Origin: Hydrogenovibrio sp049975065
GTDB lineage: Bacteria > Pseudomonadota > Gammaproteobacteria > Thiomicrospirales > Thiomicrospiraceae
Assembly: GCA_049975065.1 (NCBI GenBank)
Contig: JBNGDN010000023.1
Direction: 5' to 3' (one strand)
DNA length: 23,965 bases
The stretch's first letter is position 1. Each line of letters starts with the position of its first letter. A program made the translations under genes and the position numbers. This document shows, one piece after another, positions 22,712 to 23,965 of this stretch. Under the pieces are notes generated by a model. That model worked only from the letters and a program-made list of their open reading frames with translations, did no database searches and was not told the origin of the DNA.

Positions 22712-23803
22712 ATGGGAATTAAGTGCGGAATTGTGGGGTTACCGAATGTCGGAAAATCAACCTTATTTAATGCGCTGACCAACGCTGGCATCGAATCGGC
22801 CAATTATCCGTTTTGTACGATTGAACCCAATGTCGGTGTGGTGCCGGTACCGGATGAGCGTGAGCAGGCGTTGGCTGACATCGTCAAGCCGGAGAGGGTG
22901 ATGTCGGCGACGGTTGATTTTATGGATATTGCCGGTTTGGTCGAGGGCGCCTCTAAGGGTGAGGGCTTGGGGAACAAGTTTCTGGCCAATATCCGTGAAA
23001 CCGATGCCATCGTTCAGGTGGTGCGCTGTTTTGAAAACGACGACATTGTGCATGTGGCCGGTAAGGTGAATCCATTGGCTGATATTGAAATCATCAATAT
23101 GGAGTTGACCTTGGCCGATATGGAGTCCTTGGAAAAAGCCGCTGAAAAGCAGCGCAAGCTCGGCAAAAGTGGCAATAAGGAGGCTCAAGTCAAACAAGCG
23201 TTGTTTGAGCGAGTATTGACGGAAATCGAAGATGGAAAGTTGGTGCGTTTGGTGGAGTTGACCGATGACGAGAAATTAATGCTGCGCGATTTACACCTGC
23301 TGACGATTAAACCGATGATGTACATTGCCAATGTTAATGAAGATGGTTTTGAAAATAACACTCTGCTTGAAGAGGTCAGAGTGCTGGCGGAAGAGCAGGG
23401 TGCCATCGTCGTGCCGGTTTGTGCTGAGATTGAAGCGGAAATTGCCGAGCTGGACGCGGATGAAAAAAACGATTTTCTACAGGAAATGGGGCTGGAAGAG
23501 CCTGGGTTGAATCGAGTAATACGTGCCGCTTACCAGTTACTTGGGTTGCAAACCTATTTTACGGCTGGTGTGAAAGAAGTTCGGGCCTGGACGGTTAAGA
23601 GGGGCGCCACGGCTCCTCAGGCCGCCGGCGTCATTCACACAGACTTTGAAAAAGGCTTTATTCGCGCAGAAGTGACAGCCTACGATGACTTTGTGGAACA
23701 TAAAGGGGATTCGGGTGCAAAAGCCGCCGGAAAACAGCGCCTTGAAGGTAAGGAATACATTGTTCAGGACGGCGATGTCATGCACTTTCGCTTTAATGTG
23801 TAA
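22712..23803 (+). CDS. ychF: Redox-responsive ATPase of the Obg/YchF family
   Basis: This 363-residue P-loop protein binds ribosomes and hydrolyses ATP in preference to GTP. Visible are the G1 loop GLPNVGKST (9-17) and the G3 motif DIAG (72-75) in VDFMDIAGLVEGASKGEGLG. At the G4 position it has NVNE (207-210), the non-canonical form that gives YchF its ATP preference. A coiled-coil insertion covers about 130-165. The C-terminal TGS domain ends in EGKEYIVQDGDVMHFRFNV. AGGAGA precedes the ATG by about six nt. It ends the conserved block prs-rplY-pth-ychF. Confidence 0.95.
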   Translation: MGIKCGIVGLPNVGKSTLFNALTNAGIESANYPFCTIEPNVGVVPVPDEREQALADIVKPERVMSATVDFMDIAGLVEGASKGEGLGNKFLANIRETDAIVQVVRCFENDDIVHVAGKVNPLADIEIINMELTLADMESLEKAAEKQRKLGKSGNKEAQVKQALFERVLTEIEDGKLVRLVELTDDEKLMLRDLHLLTIKPMMYIANVNEDGFENNTLLEEVRVLAEEQGAIVVPVCAEIEAEIAELDADEKNDFLQEMGLEEPGLNRVIRAAYQLLGLQTYFTAGVKEVRAWTVKRGATAPQAAGVIHTDFEKGFIRAEVTAYDDFVEHKGDSGAKAAGKQRLEGKEYIVQDGDVMHFRFNV

Positions 23804-23880
23804 GGCTGCAGTTGAGATTGCTTGGACTTGTCATTAAGGTGGCGTCAGTCTAAGTTAATGATAATTCGATTGAAAATGGT

Positions 23881-23965
23881 ATGTGCGTGAAGGCGATTTT
23901 CTCTAAGATGAAAAAAACCTCAAAAAAACGCAAAAAAGGGATTGCAAAGTCCGCCAGAAACTATA
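23881..23965 (+). CDS. Possible start of a Lys/Arg-rich protein, running off the window
   Basis: An ATG at 23881 opens a frame of 28 codons that is still open at the window end. It is strikingly basic: 12 of the 28 visible residues are Lys or Arg (KMKKTSKKRKKGIAKSAR). An internal ATG at 23908 is an alternative start. Neither has a good ribosome site. The A-rich run may simply be noncoding. Nothing can be said of function. Confidence 0.25.
   Translation, partial: MCVKAIFSKMKKTSKKRKKGIAKSARNY

Overview
This is a chromosomal window from a gammaproteobacterium of moderate GC content. The evidence is gene order. hemA-prfA-prmC lies on one strand, divergent from a TPR lipoprotein gene followed by tRNA-Gln, prs, rplY (long CTC form), pth and ychF. 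This is the arrangement I remember from Pseudomonas-type genomes. glyS-gmhB-plsC is also a common gammaproteobacterial block. I cannot name the genus. A free-living motile aquatic species, for example of the Thiomicrospira/Hydrogenovibrio group, would fit, but that is a guess. No phage, IS element, CRISPR array or rRNA was seen.

Layout. (1) 1-4287, plus strand: the 3' end of glyS, its terminator, then a tightly packed run of gmhB, plsC and three genes for a MotA/MotB-type ion-driven motor. That motor has one PomA-like channel subunit and two different OmpA-domain B subunits. Gaps and overlaps are of the ATGA or 1-5 nt type, so this looks like one envelope-related operon. (2) 4296-5688, minus strand: pdxH then ung. 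(3) 5773-12048: the two topoisomerase IV genes parE and parC. Between them sit a minimal MscS-type channel, two PilZ-family genes on the minus strand and a small CxxC metal-binding (HMA) protein. Two diverged copies of a roughly 145-170 bp intergenic element flank the PilZ pair. (4) 12134-13745: a conventional proton-type motA-motB pair. (5) 13776-17917, minus strand: hemA-prfA-prmC-moeB. (6) 18221-23803, plus strand: TPR lipoprotein, tRNA-Gln(TTG), prs, rplY, pth, ychF. The lolB and ispE genes that usually sit between the TPR gene and tRNA-Gln are absent here. (7) 23881 to the end: the possible start of a very Lys/Arg-rich protein.

Most of the window is core metabolism and information processing. 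The parts most worth attention are four. First, the three-gene motor at 2049-4287: the first B subunit has alanine exactly where the second B subunit and the flagellar MotB have the ion-carrying aspartate. Second, a self-complementary decamer, CCAGGCCTGG, occurs 7 times exactly, where about 0.02 copies are expected by chance. Two of those copies are the cores of long perfect palindromes between genes, and this looks like a lineage-specific genome signal. Third, the paired intergenic element around the PilZ genes. Fourth, two stator systems of different apparent ion type lie within 12 kb.
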